DNA of 64,000 nucleotides. Origin: Sitta carolinensis. Lineage: Eukaryota > Chordata > Aves > Passeriformes > Sittidae. Shown here one piece after another: positions 1 through 12,110 of the stretch; the stretch's first letter is position 1, and each line of letters opens with the position of its first letter. The stretch spans positions 18,282,234 through 18,346,233 of the forward strand of contig JAVUNC010000019.1 of the NCBI GenBank assembly GCA_032173965.1. Direction: 5' to 3'. Made by a program: the position numbers and the translations under genes. Below the pieces are notes generated by a model that had not been told where the DNA came from, did no database searches, and saw only the letters and a program-made list of their open reading frames with translations.

Positions 1-1020
1 CCATTCACTAAGTTATTCAAATTCCTTGTGTGTTCTTCCCTTCCACAAGAGATAGAAGTGCAAAATAATGTCCTTCTCAGGGACAAAGCATAAAGTGTTA
101 TTAGCCGTGGATTCTACTTTAAGGTGAGAATATTTTCTTTCTGTTTTGGACCATATTTCACTATTAGCTGGAGATAGAAAATGAGCTGTCTTGATGTGCC
201 AGCGCTGGGAGCAGAAACTGGAAAACTTTGAAATATTTTTAACAAACTGTTTTCTCCTAACCTTGCTACTCGCAAAGCTTACATCACCACCAACAGTCAA
301 CAAAACCCCTTGCAAATCGCATCATTTCTCACCTATTGTTTTCATGCTCCCCTGCAGTTTTACAGACTAATTACAATAAGCTGCAGTTAAAAGAAATATT
401 TGCATATAAATGGTCTCTCTTCCTTTCTAAAGGCCACCAAGAAGATTTGTCATTAAATCTCTCGGAGAGCAGGGAAGTAGATTGTTGAAATTAGACAGTT
501 TTTTCATCGTGATGGGTTTTGCAGTTGCATTCTTTACCAAAACTTCAGTGTCTGAGTAAATAAAGAATTCGATCTTAGTCATTTGAAAGATCTTAGTCAT
601 TTAAAAGTCCCGAGTCAGCCCACTTCCAGCTGCCTGAACCAGATGGATTAAGAATCCTGGGAATCCTGTTACTTCTCTCTGCATGTGTTCCCCTGTTACT
701 GTGGCATTCAAGTCTGACCCTTGAATCCTGATGCCCTTGCTAAGGTTCACAGCCATTGTTGTACCAAAGGACGCTCCGCCTCGGGCAAAAGATATCCCTG
801 CACCCTACCAAACCAAAAAGCCAGTTCCAGCTAAATTCCACAGTCAGTGCTGTGGAAAGCTGCTTGGACTGTTGTTAAGACAATCTACCTTTGGTCTAAG
901 TTTCACATTCTCACTAACATAAAGACTGTTTTAACAGCAGGTCACCAGTTCCAATCCAAGCAGCCTACAGAAACCTGTAATGTTCTTTTGGATCTTAACA
1001 ATTCTGGTTTCCCTCTGCAG
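1..1020 (+). other. Probable last intron of the LRRN4-like gene
   Basis: No convincing coding exon is seen here. The stretch ends in a pyrimidine-rich splice acceptor (tttccctctgcag, ending at 1020) that leads into the LRRN4-like terminal exon. The open frame runs back through the acceptor to an ATG at 980 and would start with a signal-peptide-like hydrophobic run, which is why a short secreted form cannot be excluded. A 100-codon minus-strand open frame near the left edge shows no family features and is probably chance. Confidence 0.5.
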
Positions 1021-2560
1021 GGCTTGGGAGACTTTTTGCACATCCCAGGAAGATTCAGGCAGACCTCCAAAATCTTTTTCACTGCCGGAGCTCTACAATA
1101 AATGCCAGTCAGAGAGCAATGTTACACTGCTCGATTCGAACACAGCCTTTCCTGATCATGACGCTTTCAACTTCACCAGTGATGATGCCTCCTCTGTAGT
1201 AACAACACACTCAGCTCTGCTGACCACAGATTTGACTCACACCAGCTCCCTAATCCAGAGGGATGTCATGAGCACTGCAGCATCCAACCCAAGGCTAACC
1301 AAAGACACCTATACCAGCTCCCTAACCGAGAGGGATGTGATGAGCACAGCAGCATCCATCCCAACACCAACCAAAGACATCTATACCAGCTCTCTAATCC
1401 AGAGGGATGTGATGAGCACAGCAGCATCCATCCCAACACCAACCAAAGACATCTATACCAGCTCTCTAATCCAGAGGGATGTGATGAGCACAGCAGCATC
1501 CATCCCACCAGAGCCGATCCTAACAAAGGCCAACAGTTCCTCGCACGAGGAGGAGACAGTTTCTGAATCCACAAGCACCCCCCCTTCCTTAGCATCTGTT
1601 ACTTCCTTTCCAGTTTTTCTCCAAGAGCTCTTTGCTCAGTCCCCAGATCACAACTCCACAAGCCCAGCTGCAACAGAACAGCTACAGAGAGGGCTCAGAA
1701 CAACCGACACGGCATTCCCTGGGGAAGGGCCGTTCAACCAGACCACCGGTGGTTATTCCACTGGAGGAACAGGAGTCCCACCCACCACCAGCCACATTCA
1801 CTCTGCCACCCGTGCCAGGGAAGATGCCCCCCAAACGAGCCCCCCCCAGCTGAACTCCACAAGGAGCAGTGCCCACTCAGAGCCTGCCCCCAGCACGCCG
1901 TCGCCGCATTACATCGACGACTATGACTACGAAGACCATCCGAAGGAAACGCCGGTGCAAACGGCCCACGTGGCCTGTGACTACAATCCCTGCAGGCACC
2001 TGCAGAAGCCGTGCAGGGAGCTCCAGAACGTATCCCAGTGTTCATGTCCTGGCATGTCGAGGGAAGATGAGATCCCAGGCCCCCCCAGGCTCCGAGAGGT
2101 GACTGAAGTCACTGACAGCTCTGCACAGATTCGCTGGTGTGCCCCATATTCAGTTGTTCACAGCTATGGGCTGATGCTTCGTGCCCAAGACACCGAGGAC
2201 AGGCAGTTTGTCATGGATAACATCTACCCCACGGCCAGGCAGTACACTCTGTACGACCTGCTACCATTCACCACTTACCACATCTGTGTCACTGCCTCCA
2301 ACAAAGCAGGGTCAAGCCAGACAACGGGCCAGGAAATCCCAGGTAATTCCTGCACCAGCTTTAAAACAAAACCCAGCTACAAGTATGTTTTTGCTGGTCT
2401 GTCTGCAGCAAGTGGACTCTTTCTCATTACCACAATTATTTTGTCTGTGTGTCTGTGTAAGGCATGTAAAAAGCCTCAGAGTGAGCAGTATGGCACACAC
2501 TTAGTCTCCTACAAGAACCCAGCATTTGATTATCCCTTAAAACTACAAACTACTAATTAG
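1021..2560 (+). CDS. LRRN4: Leucine-rich repeat neuronal protein 4, terminal exon (partial gene)
   Basis: This is a type I membrane protein; family members are cell-surface proteins of neurons and mesothelium. The exon opens with what looks like the end of an LRR C-terminal cap (Cys residues in ETFC and ELYNKC). A long Ser/Thr/Pro mucin-like stretch with four 24-residue repeats follows, then an acidic Tyr-rich patch (DDYDYED). Next come a Cys motif (CDYNPCRHLQ), one fibronectin type III-like domain, one membrane helix (about residue 470 counted from the ATG at 980) and a short tail containing YKNPAFDYPL, which I recall as the LRRN4 C-terminus. The LRR exons must lie left of the window. Alternatively, translation from the ATG at 980 would give a 526-residue LRRN4CL-like protein with its own signal peptide. 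LRRN4CL shares the Cys motif and FN3 region but is much shorter, so I prefer LRRN4. Confidence 0.75.
1235..1522 (+). repeat. Four 72-bp coding tandem repeats in the mucin-like domain
   Basis: Four in-frame 72-bp units each encode a 24-residue block built around TSSL..RDVMSTAAS. Units 3 and 4 are nearly identical at the DNA level until the last residues, and units 1 and 2 are more diverged, which suggests recent expansion at the 3' side. The repeats add Ser/Thr sites likely to carry O-linked sugars. Confidence 0.9.
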
Positions 2561-3790
2561 GTCTGGGTCATTTTTCTATGCATTCAAAGTTCACTATCTC
2601 AATCTCCTTGGTGGTTTTTGTGAGACTGAAATGTCCTTCAGCAAAACTATGAGCCATGAGATTCCATAACCCTGACATTTCTAAGGGAGAGAAAACCACC
2701 AAAAAAAAGAGAAAAAACTAATAATGAAGGTAGTCAACCAGGAAAAAGTCTTTGGACTCCTGTTCCTGTGCTGAGCACCAGCAAGTCTGAACACTAACCT
2801 TGAAAAGTTGTTTTTGTGATCACCTACAAATAGAGTAGCATAAATTTTACACAGTGAGAGGCTGCTGGCCAGCTGTCTGCCTCCAGTATCTCTCATGAAC
2901 ACAGTCAGATGAGAGCTGTAATCCAAGGTGCATTAAGCTGAGCAAGACAATCTGCTTTTATTCACAGAGCAAAGCTGGGGGTTCAGTTTTTTAAAGGTAT
3001 TATCCATAAGGAAAGTACAGCTGAAAGGAGTGAGTGAGCTCAGTGATGAGGCACTGCACAGATTTAACTCCTCTAAGTAAATGCAGTGGATGCAGATGAT
3101 CAACTTCAGGGAAAAGAAACATGAATTTTAGTTGTAGTCACAGATTCTGCAGGGTCCTTAGGGCAGGGGTAATTGTTTTGTTCTGACTTTTTATGAGGTT
3201 GTCCACAACTGAGCCTCCCAGGTGCTTCCCCAAAACAAACTCCCAGGCAGTGGGGGGTTTACAGTATGGCAGTGACCCACAGAAGGGGGAGGGGAGCATG
3301 TAAACATTTGCTTCCCCAGTGGATTTTAAGCAGAGTGGATGTTCTGTCCCAGTCATCAGTCCCATCTCAGATTTAGCAGCTGATGACTTACCTCATACAG
3401 AGGCAAAAAGCCAAGTAATGAAGCAATTTAATGTGTGTGCTGCTGAGACTGGAAAAACCCAAACCCCCTGCACTAGCAGCAGACAGTTCTGCAGGTGCCT
3501 TGCAAATGAACTCTTGGGTGCCAATTTCTGTACAATAGTAGTAAGAGATGCTGACAATCCCAACTTTGAGCTTGCCATTAGATCCAAAGAAGTGTCCCAA
3601 TCTGATATTTCCCCAGAGGTTTCCATTCCAGGAGCTGCCTGTTCCTGCTGCTGTACAGTGCTGTATAGACACAGTGCATAAAACCCCCTGAACTCTGAGG
3701 GGAAGGTTCTCTACTGTGTAAAAGAGTCTCTGTCCCATTCTTTTGGGGTTTTTCATGCTTTCAATAATACAGAAATAAAAGCCACAGAGC
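2561..3790 (+). other. 3' UTR of the LRRN4-like gene
   Basis: The sequence follows the TAG stop at 2558-2560 without a competing gene on the same strand. The first good polyadenylation signal (AATAAA, 3774-3779) would end a UTR of about 1.2 kb. A second AATAAA at 4134-4139 offers a longer form. A 120-codon open frame at 3319-3681 has no recognisable features and is treated as UTR. Confidence 0.55.
3774..3779 (+). terminator. Polyadenylation signal, LRRN4-like gene
   Basis: Canonical AATAAA about 1.2 kb after the stop codon. Another copy is at 4134-4139. Confidence 0.5.
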
Positions 3791-4139
3791 TGCGTTCTGA
3801 TTTTTAAAGACATGGATCTTGGTGTTGTCTTTACCATCTACAATGTTTACTCTGAGAAATTAACTCCTTTTGTTGTTTAGGAATGAACTTCCAACATGTA
3901 GTAAAGAAATGTTTTTATTACGATAGATTTGTGTTCTCTGATGTCCCAAGAGCTTTCATTTTGTACGTGGCAGAAGGAGGCTTGTGCCTTCTCACCACTC
4001 TGGGCTTGCAGTCCTTTCCTGGGAATTTGTCCTCCCCTCAGTACTGCTCTGGGAATGACACCATCACTGGATAGACACAGAGCCCTGCCATGTCTGTCCC
4101 AAGCTTGGCTGAGCCCCACGACTCAAACGCAGAAATAAA

Positions 4140-6859
4140 ATGCAAATGATAAAGACAGGATGGTGTCACCTCCTGCTCTGTAAATTTCTTTTATTTTCAC
4201 ATTCTGGTAGTTCAGAGTTTTTGCTATCCTAGATTTTTATATTTATTTCTGGCCTGGCTTTTCCTGCATTTTCTTGAGGATTTAGTGAATGGGTACATAT
4301 GATTTTCATTTGAAGTGAGCAAATGAGCCAAAGGCTCATTATCCCAAACTGGGCCAGAGATCATATATTCCCTTGTGTTTGTACAGCACAGCTTTAGGAG
4401 ACCTTGACTGGGGTGTTCGGTTTTACCAGAAACAAAGCAAAATAAGAGATTTGTGAATAGCAATTTATATTGTCTTGAAGATTAGCTCCAGAGAAGGGCA
4501 GAAAAAAAAAAGATATTACAACTGAAAATAAAGATTGCTCCAACTTTAATGAGTTAGTCCAAAGCAAGAGGACATAATTTAAAATGAGATATTGGGAGGA
4601 CATATCTCACTACCCTTTACCACACTGCAGCTCATAACCACTGAACTAGGAAGTTCATCACAATTGATTTCTCCAACAAGTTCTCACTCGAGCCTCTCCT
4701 GAATTACACAGCCAAGGGAACACATTAGAGCCTCCCATTCTTTTAAAGTGCCCTTTCTGGGAGCCTCACAAGTATACAAGTCCTGCTCCCACAATCCCCA
4801 CATGGTCCAACTTAAAGTGACCCTCAACAGCCCAATTCCATCTGAACTGATGAACCATCCTGGAGCACAGATGCCCCAGCCAGGGGCAGTGCCTCTCTTG
4901 CCTGGTAACACTCAACCCTTCCACAAGTGGGAAGTGAAATGTATGGGATGTAGCAGCAGGGTTAAAAACATGGGATTTCTATTTATCAACACCTATGAAA
5001 AGTATCAGTGCTACAAATGCAGATTTTGGTTCGTACCAGCACTTTGTATTTTCACCAGGATTCATTTTAGTAGTGACCAACTAAACTTTTTCCAGTCGAG
5101 GGAGCTCTCAGAGCACTGCTCAGGACTGGGGCAGAGGGGAGCAAAGCAACCCGGGGGCTGCAGGGAAACTTGCCCGATAAAGCCGTGTTGGGAAGCTGCC
5201 CAGCTTTGCTCCGCCTGCTTGTTCCTCCCCCTTTTCCTGCTTGCACCCGACAGCAAATCCTGTTTGTACCTCCTGCTTCAAAGGCATCAGCTTTTGGCAA
5301 AGACATCAGCCTTTCCATTCCTGACTGGAATACCCAAACATCTCTGAAACCATTTTTAGGAGCTATCAAAAGCCAACATATAAAAAAATATAACTAAAAC
5401 TTCACTTACTGTTGCGCAGTTCCTCTTGTTCTGTTTCTCTGAGAGGAAGATCGCCTCAGGGAAGTGCAGAGAGCATTCAAATAGAGTTTTTGAACAGCTC
5501 GTGTAGCTTTTTCTCTCTTTTCTTTCTCAGAAGAGAGACTCATCAAGATCCTTCTCCATTCACTTGTGTTTGTCTTCTTTCCAAAGAACCAAGTCGGAGC
5601 AAAGAGAGTCCACAACAGCCAACAGTGCCTGTGGGTGCATCCCCTGGTTGTCACGGCAGAAGTGCACGATGTTCCAGCTCTGACAACACTTGAAAATCAG
5701 CCACTGAGTCTCACAGTCTCCCAGCTGAAACACTCTGGGAAATAGAGCTAATCCCCTCCACAAAGGAAAAAAAGGCTCTTTAAGGGCCAGAACTCTTGCT
5801 GGCTATGAGGGAACAGAGAGGGACACCTTGCTTCTGGTGCAGCAAATGCCATTAGACTAGCAGTCCCTGAGAGCTCTGTAAGCAGGCAGGTGGGAAAGCC
5901 CAGAGGAGCAGGATTCAGCCTGATCCATCTCAGCATCAGAAGGGATCCCACTTTTCAGAGTTGTCCCAGGCCAGAGTGGTGCCAGGCATTAAATGGGCCA
6001 GCTGGGAGATGAGGCAGCCCAAGGCAGGGAACTCACACCACATCCCAGGCTCCATCAGCCTCTTCATGGAAGGTTGCACAAGTTCAACCACGATGCTCCC
6101 TCAGCAAGCACTGCCCTAGAATAGCCATAATCCTCCACAGGGATCTCTGGAAAAACACTTCTGTGTGGAGTTACAAACGAGGATGCCTCTGAGGGCTCAG
6201 CATGCTGCTTGCCAAGAAGCCTCTGATTTGTTCTTTACCTGTGAAATACAGAGAGATATATCACAGGTGAGAACATGTTTCGTATTTGCAGAAACAAATA
6301 TTCGTAAAAGAACATGTTTAAACTCCTGGTGCTTTTTCTTTTCATCAGCTCTCCAAAGGAGTTTGTTCTGAACAGGACAATCGGTTAATCCCAACCTCTC
6401 TAGAAAGTAATCAAGCAGCATTACAAATTAACACAGTTCTGAAATACACCCAGGAGGCAACGCCTCATAGCAAGGCTAGTGCTCTGCTGGCATCTAGAGG
6501 GAGAGGGGGGAATCATCTCCCCAGGTATTCCCACACAGAAGTACTCATTCATCACCACAGAGCTTCAGCCTGCGCCCTGCAGACCAAGGGTCACTGACTC
6601 ACACTACCCGTGTGCTCCTGTGTGTCCTCACCTACTCCTGTGTGAAGGGAAAGAAGTGCTGAGAATGAAATCCCGCTCCCACAACCTTATTCAGCAGCTC
6701 GTCTGTCCCCACGTCTAATTCCTTTGGGAGCCTTATGATCAGGAACTTCCCTGCCAGCTTGTCACAGATAAGGAAAATTGTAAATTTTTTTGTAAGAGCA
6801 AGGAGGGAATTACTGCCTGGGAAAATTGGAAAATAAAATCAGCCTCCATGTGCAGTAAC

Positions 6860-6904
<45 letters not shown>

Positions 6905-9900
6905 TATTGTAGATTTTAGAAGCAGAGATCAGGTCACACTTAGAGAAAAATAAATAGCAATGTTTACACTGATGTCTTAGCAGGACAAAATCACTAGGGA
7001 TAGTGTTTTTCTTCCCTCCCAGACCACGGGGCAGACCTGTATTTTGTGCTGCTGCAGAACCCTGACCCTTCTGTGCTGGGTGACATTACTTACAAGTGCA
7101 CGTGACAAGGTGATGCTTGTATGGCACTGCATGCATTTCCTGACACACTGCCATAGTGTGTGTCCTCATTTTTCCTAGATCCTTTGCTGAAAAGTCTGTG
7201 TGTGAGCAGCCTTTTCATATATGGATGTCAAATTAGATTTTTTAAAGGAACGAAAGGGAAAAAAAACCCTCAGGAAACATTAACAAGAAATGGAGGAGTA
7301 GGATGAAAGGGACAAAAATTCTTCACTATATAAAGACCAGAGCAGGAAGGAAACTAAGAAAATCAGAAGAAATCAAGTAAAAGAATTGCAAGAAAATCCA
7401 TAAAAACCAGAATCCCTCATTCATTGTCTTCTCCAGGAGGTGGAAGCATCCATGCAGCCATCCCATGCAGGCAGGGTTGGCAATTCCTGCAGGGCTCAGC
7501 CTCAGGCACCACAAGCCAAAACTTTGGGCATGAAACTCCAGATAGAAGAAGAAAAATTATTCTCTAGGTAGAGACTTCCTTCTTCTCTGAAAAACTAAAA
7601 TTTACTTGTGCAAAAAACTTCATGCTGGGAAGACTTGAATATTGCATTTATTAAATGTTTAGAAGCTACTCACTCTTATCAGAGCATGATTAAGGAATGG
7701 TACTTAACTTATCTAAGGCCATGGGGTGAAATGACGTAATCTGTTTGTGGCAATCATTCCTTCTGCTGTCATCACTGCTGCCTCGAGGATTCTCAGTGAG
7801 TTATCTCCAGGGAGAAGCAAAAAAGACCCCCTGGCAGATAAACCTCCATTTCAGGATCATTGTGCCAGCAACAAGCAACCCCAGAGGACTGAGCTCTGTG
7901 CTCAGTGCAGCTCTAACTAAAAAACTCTCTTCTTCATGCAGCTGCCTTTTCACACAAAGCTACAAAACAGAGTTTCTACCACATTTAGTCCAAGTCCATT
8001 CTACCAAAATTAGGTCCAACTTCTATTTGAAGGACAAAGTACTAAGCACACAAACCTCTTTTATTTCTCAAGTAACTAAGCTAAAAAAAACCCCAGGATT
8101 TTGCATGGGGATGTTTATTGTGGGATTTGTTATTGTCTCATTGCTTCTTGGGGATGCTGGAAAAGGTCAGTACACCCAGAAATTATGATAAGAGGGTAAG
8201 GAGAACAATACGAAGTGCAGGCAACTCCAAGTCTAAACCCAGCTCTTGAAAGAAATCCAAAAGGCTCCAGGGAGAGCTGGCTTTAAACATGACCTAGTGA
8301 CACATTTGGTCCTTGGGTGCCCTGGCTGAAAGCTCAGCCTTCAGCCTGACTTAACAAGCCCTGAACCACAGAGCCTGCTCTGGGTCAGCCCCCATCTGAT
8401 GCTACTTTCACACCTGCAAGGGCCTCAGATGAAACCAAACCACGGCCAGGCAGTTCATACTGGATGAAGAACAGGCAGATGAGGCTGACAGGGGATAACA
8501 AAGGTGGCTAACAAAACCCCCTTAAATCAGCCAGCCAACTCCGCTTCAATCCAGCACATCCCTGAGGACTGATGCATCCCTTCCTCTGCCCTGAGGCCAA
8601 GCCCCAGGGAAGGAACCCTGCCAGACCAAAATAGTCAGTAAGGAACCCGGTGACCACAGCTAAACTTAGCAGCTTGCTACAGCCAACTCAAAATCCAGGC
8701 TCCACCCAGCAGTGGAGCAAACTGACTCCAGATGATTCTTAGCACTGCAGCAGCTGCTTTGGCCAAGCACAGAGCCACGTGTAACTAGGTGGCTGGGACA
8801 GTACCAGCTCTAACCTTCATTTCCTTCAAAATCCTGGAAAATCCTTGCTCCCAGCCCCAGGGCACCACTGAGCAGCACGTGGTACTGCTAGTAACCGTGC
8901 ACAATCTGTCTTGTTTTCCTCCCAGGTCCTTTGTGGCAAAATCAAACCCAAAGCCCAGCTCAGCACCAGAGAAAGGACATCTGTCACCATCCAAATTTAT
9001 AATATCCTTGGCTGTAGCTATGGCACTCATTATACACAGCCAGGAGAGACCAGGAACTTCTGGGATACCTCAGCAAACACTAAATGATCCCTTAACTGAG
9101 GTAAGGAGGTGACCAACCACAACCTAAACCTTCCTCAACTGCTTTAAAAGCTTGGCTCCTAATTGATTCCAGCTATAATATTGCATTAGTGCTAAATATC
9201 AGGATTTGGTACTGCTGCCATCCTTGCTTGGTGCAATTTAAAAGCAGGGTCAGAGTTCACAGAGATTTTGGCCATTTAGGGTCTGTTTGGATGATTTTAG
9301 GGGCAATATAAATCCAGATACATCCAGACTATTACCACGTAGACCTTTTCCCTGTATATGACCTAGGTGTGCCTTTCTCTGCCTTTACACAAAAACTGGT
9401 TTCCACTCTACCTGATAAAAATTGAATATAAAAAGGCAAAGATCATCCACTTCCAAATCCTTTTCTCAGTTATCTGTTTCAAAGGTGCATAAATCCAGCA
9501 AAGAGAAAAGGAATAAAATCAAAAGCAACTGCTAAAAATGGTCAAAAGATGATAGTCATGTTTTCCCTATTTCTTTGTTTTGACAACTGTCCAAATATTG
9601 ATTTTGATGTCTCACTGTACAAAATTGTTGCTGGCCCTGGAAAATTGCTCACCACAAGAATGTGTTTCACTTGCAATGAGCTCCCAGTATAGGTGCAGGT
9701 GCTTGAAAATGGACAACAATCTCAAGAGCTCCCATTCCCCACCTGTTTCTTATACCTTGCTGGTGCAGGGAACAGTTCTTGAATAATTTTCTTTACACAG
9801 GAGCACTTTAAACCCTGACTTTTCACACTCAGCCAAAGACATGCCATAAAAATTACAGGGTTTAAGTATAACGTGGGCATTTTCCTTGCAGTCAGAGCTC

Positions 9901-10430
9901 TTTTTCGAGCTACTGTGTTTTACTGTGAACACAATACAAAATGAATTCACTTTGTGGGTTCGAGTATGTGCTTTGCATCTAAACTGCATTACATTTGTAT
10001 TCTGTTTAAGGTGAAGAAAAAAACTTAAACAGCTATTTAGAAATACAAAATAAAAAAGAAGACAAACAGAAGCTTCTTATAGCAATACAGTAGTTAAGCT
10101 CACCCTAATAGGTATAAGCTATTTTTCAACTCTAACCTTAATTTCACCGATGATAAAGTCTGCCACTCCACAGTGGTGATACAAGCTGAGCCTCTCAGAC
10201 ACGTGGGAAGTTCAGGCTGTTACAAAAAATATACTTTGTATCTGTTCTCTCCCTGTAATTCAAGCCTGTCTTAAATTCACCTGTGACAAATCTGCAGATA
10301 AACCCCTTTCGGGTTCTGCAAAAAATCAGAAACCTACCCAGGAAAGGATGGCACAGCGCATCCTGGACTTAGAAGGGAAAAGCTGCAAGGTGCCCACACC
10401 GAGATTTATAAAAGGGAAAGGCTGGGGCTG
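4140..10430. other. Intergenic spacer, no gene recognised
   Basis: Both strands contain only short open frames without family features. The longest, 199 codons at 4748-5347, looks like chance. A minus-strand frame at 5406-5654 ends close to a donor-like ACA/gtaagt, but I cannot connect it to anything. A T16-A28 homopolymer junction lies at 6860-6903. I looked on the minus strand for COMMD1, which faces CCT4 in mammals, and found no recognisable exon. Confidence 0.5.
6860..6903. repeat. T16/A28 back-to-back homopolymers
   Basis: A run of 16 T joins directly to a run of 28 A, forming a perfect A/T palindrome that could form a hairpin on either strand. It may be two opposed poly(A) tails of old insertions or simple slippage. 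Its length is likely to vary. Confidence 0.9.
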
Positions 10431-10439
10431 CCTGGCGTT

Positions 10440-11480
10440 GGGTCAAACCATCCCTGCCTCAGCTCCCGGCTCCCTGACGGCTGTGAGCCCCATCCCCGCC
10501 ATCCCCGCCTCAGCTCCCGGCTCCCTCAGGGCTGTGAGCCCCATCCCTGCCTCAGCTCCCGGCTCCCTCAGGGCTATGAGCCCCATCCCTGCCATCCCTG
10601 CCTCAGCTCCCGGATCCCTCAGGCTATGAGCCCCATCCCTGCCATCCCTGCCTCAGCTCCCGGATCCCTCAGGGCTGTGAGCCCCATCCCCACCATCCCT
10701 GCCTCAGCTCCCGGCTCCCTCAGGGCTGTGAGCCCCATCCCCGCCATCCCCACCATCCCTGCCTCAGCTCCCGGTTCCCTCAGGGCTGTGAGCCCCATCC
10801 CCGCCATCCCCACCATCCCTGCCTCAGCTCCCGGCTCCCTCAGGGCTATGAGCCCCATCCCTGCCATCCCTGCCTCAGCTCCCGGATCCCTCAGGGCTGT
10901 GAGCCCCATCCCTGCCATCCCTGCCTCAGCTCCCGGATCCCTCAGGGCTGTGAGCCCCATCCCTGCCATCCCTGCCTCAGCTCCCGGCTCCCTGAGGGCT
11001 GTGAGCCCCATCCCTGCCATCCCTGCCTCAGCTCCCGGCTCCCTGAGGGCTGTGAGCCCCATCCCCGCCATCCCCACCATCCCTGCCTCAGCTCCCGGCT
11101 CCCTCAGGGCTGTGAGCCCCTCCCCGCGCCATCGCCCCTCAGCTCCCGGCTCCCTCAGGGCTGTGAGCCCCATCCCCGCTCCCTCAGGGCTGTGAGCCCC
11201 TCCCCGCGCCATCGCCCCTCAGCTCCCGGCTCCCTCAGGGCTGTGAGCCCCATCCCCGCTCCCTCAGGGCTGTGAGCCCCTCCCCGCGCCATCGCCCCTC
11301 AGCTCCCGGCTCCCTCAGGGCTGTGAGCCCCATCCCCGCTCCCTCAGGGCTGTGAGCCCCTCCCCGCGCCATCGCCCCTCAGCTCCCGGCTCCCTCAGGG
11401 CTGTGAGCCCCATCCCCGCTCCCTCAGGGCTGTGAGCCCCTCCCCGCGCCATCGCCCCTCAGCTCCCGGCCCCCTCAGTT
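10440..11480. repeat. GC-rich minisatellite upstream of CCT4
   Basis: The left part repeats units of roughly 36-54 bp built from CCATCCCTGCC, TCAGCTCCCGGCTCCCT and CAGGGCTGTGAGCCCC, in variable order. From about 11105 to 11480 the array changes to a regular 80-bp higher-order unit, present about 4.5 times with almost no divergence. Most left-hand unit lengths are multiples of three, so long repetitive open frames appear on both strands (189 codons plus, 197 codons minus). These are by-products of the repeat, not genes. The array stops about 120 bp before the CCT4 TATA-like motif. Confidence 0.95.
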
Positions 11481-12110
11481 CTGAGGGCGGCCCCCCCGGC
11501 CGCGCCCTGGCGCCCCCTAGCGGCCACGAGCGCAGCGCGAGCCAAGCGCGGCCCCGCCAGGCGGGAAAACCTCCCCAAAGCGCCCGGGCGAGCGCGCGGC
11601 TCCTTTATAGGCGTCCGCGCCGTTCGCCTGCAGGCGGGTGGAAGGGGGCGTTTCGCGGGCGGCGGCGCGGCGCGCAGGCGCGCGTCGGGCAGGCCGGCGT
11701 GACGCGCGGCGGAAGGCCCCGTTCTGGAAGGCTCGCGTGCCCGTCCCGGCCTGTCCCGCTCGGCCCGCCATGGCCGAGAGCGCGGCCGGCAGAGCGCCCG
11801 GCGGGGCCGGCCCCAGGGCCAAGGGCGCCTACCAGGACCGCGACAAGCCCGCCCAGATCCGCTTCAGCAACATCGCCGCCGGCAAAGGTGCGGGGGGAGA
11901 GCCCCGCGCCGGGGGCCGGGGGGCGATGGATCCGCCGGTGCCGGGCACCGCCCGCGCCGGGCCCGGGCCACGAGCAGCAATCCCGGGCATCGCTGGCAGG
12001 GGCCGCGCGCAGTGCCCGGCGCAAGGAGGGGATGCGGCATTGGGCGCTGACAGCGGCCCCGGGCGCACGGCCCGCCGCGTTCCGCTCCTTTGTGATTAGC
12101 CACAGTTAAA
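11480..12110 (+). promoter_or_regulatory. CCT4: CCT4 CpG-island promoter
   Basis: A CpG-dense block covers the upstream region, the first exon and the start of intron 1. A TATA-like TTTATAG lies at 11604-11610, so transcription probably starts near 11635. A heat-shock-element-like set of 5-bp units occurs at 11711-11730: GAA at 11712, TTC at 11722 and GAA at 11727, with one unit skipped. CCT subunit genes are known HSF targets, so this fits, but binding is not shown. Confidence 0.65.

Noticed and set aside
980..1020. ATG at 980 with a signal-peptide-like start for the LRRN4-type frame
   Set aside because: The stretch coincides with a splice acceptor and the sequence after it looks like the end of an LRR C-terminal cap, so it is probably intron read-through; kept as an alternative only.
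5406..5654. Minus-strand frame with Lys/Arg-rich end near a donor-like site
   Set aside because: No similarity to COMMD1 or any family I know; single isolated segment.
10619..11212. 197- and 189-codon open frames on both strands of the CCT4-proximal array
   Set aside because: They consist only of minisatellite units, many of them a multiple of three long, and have no start context, domains or splice logic.
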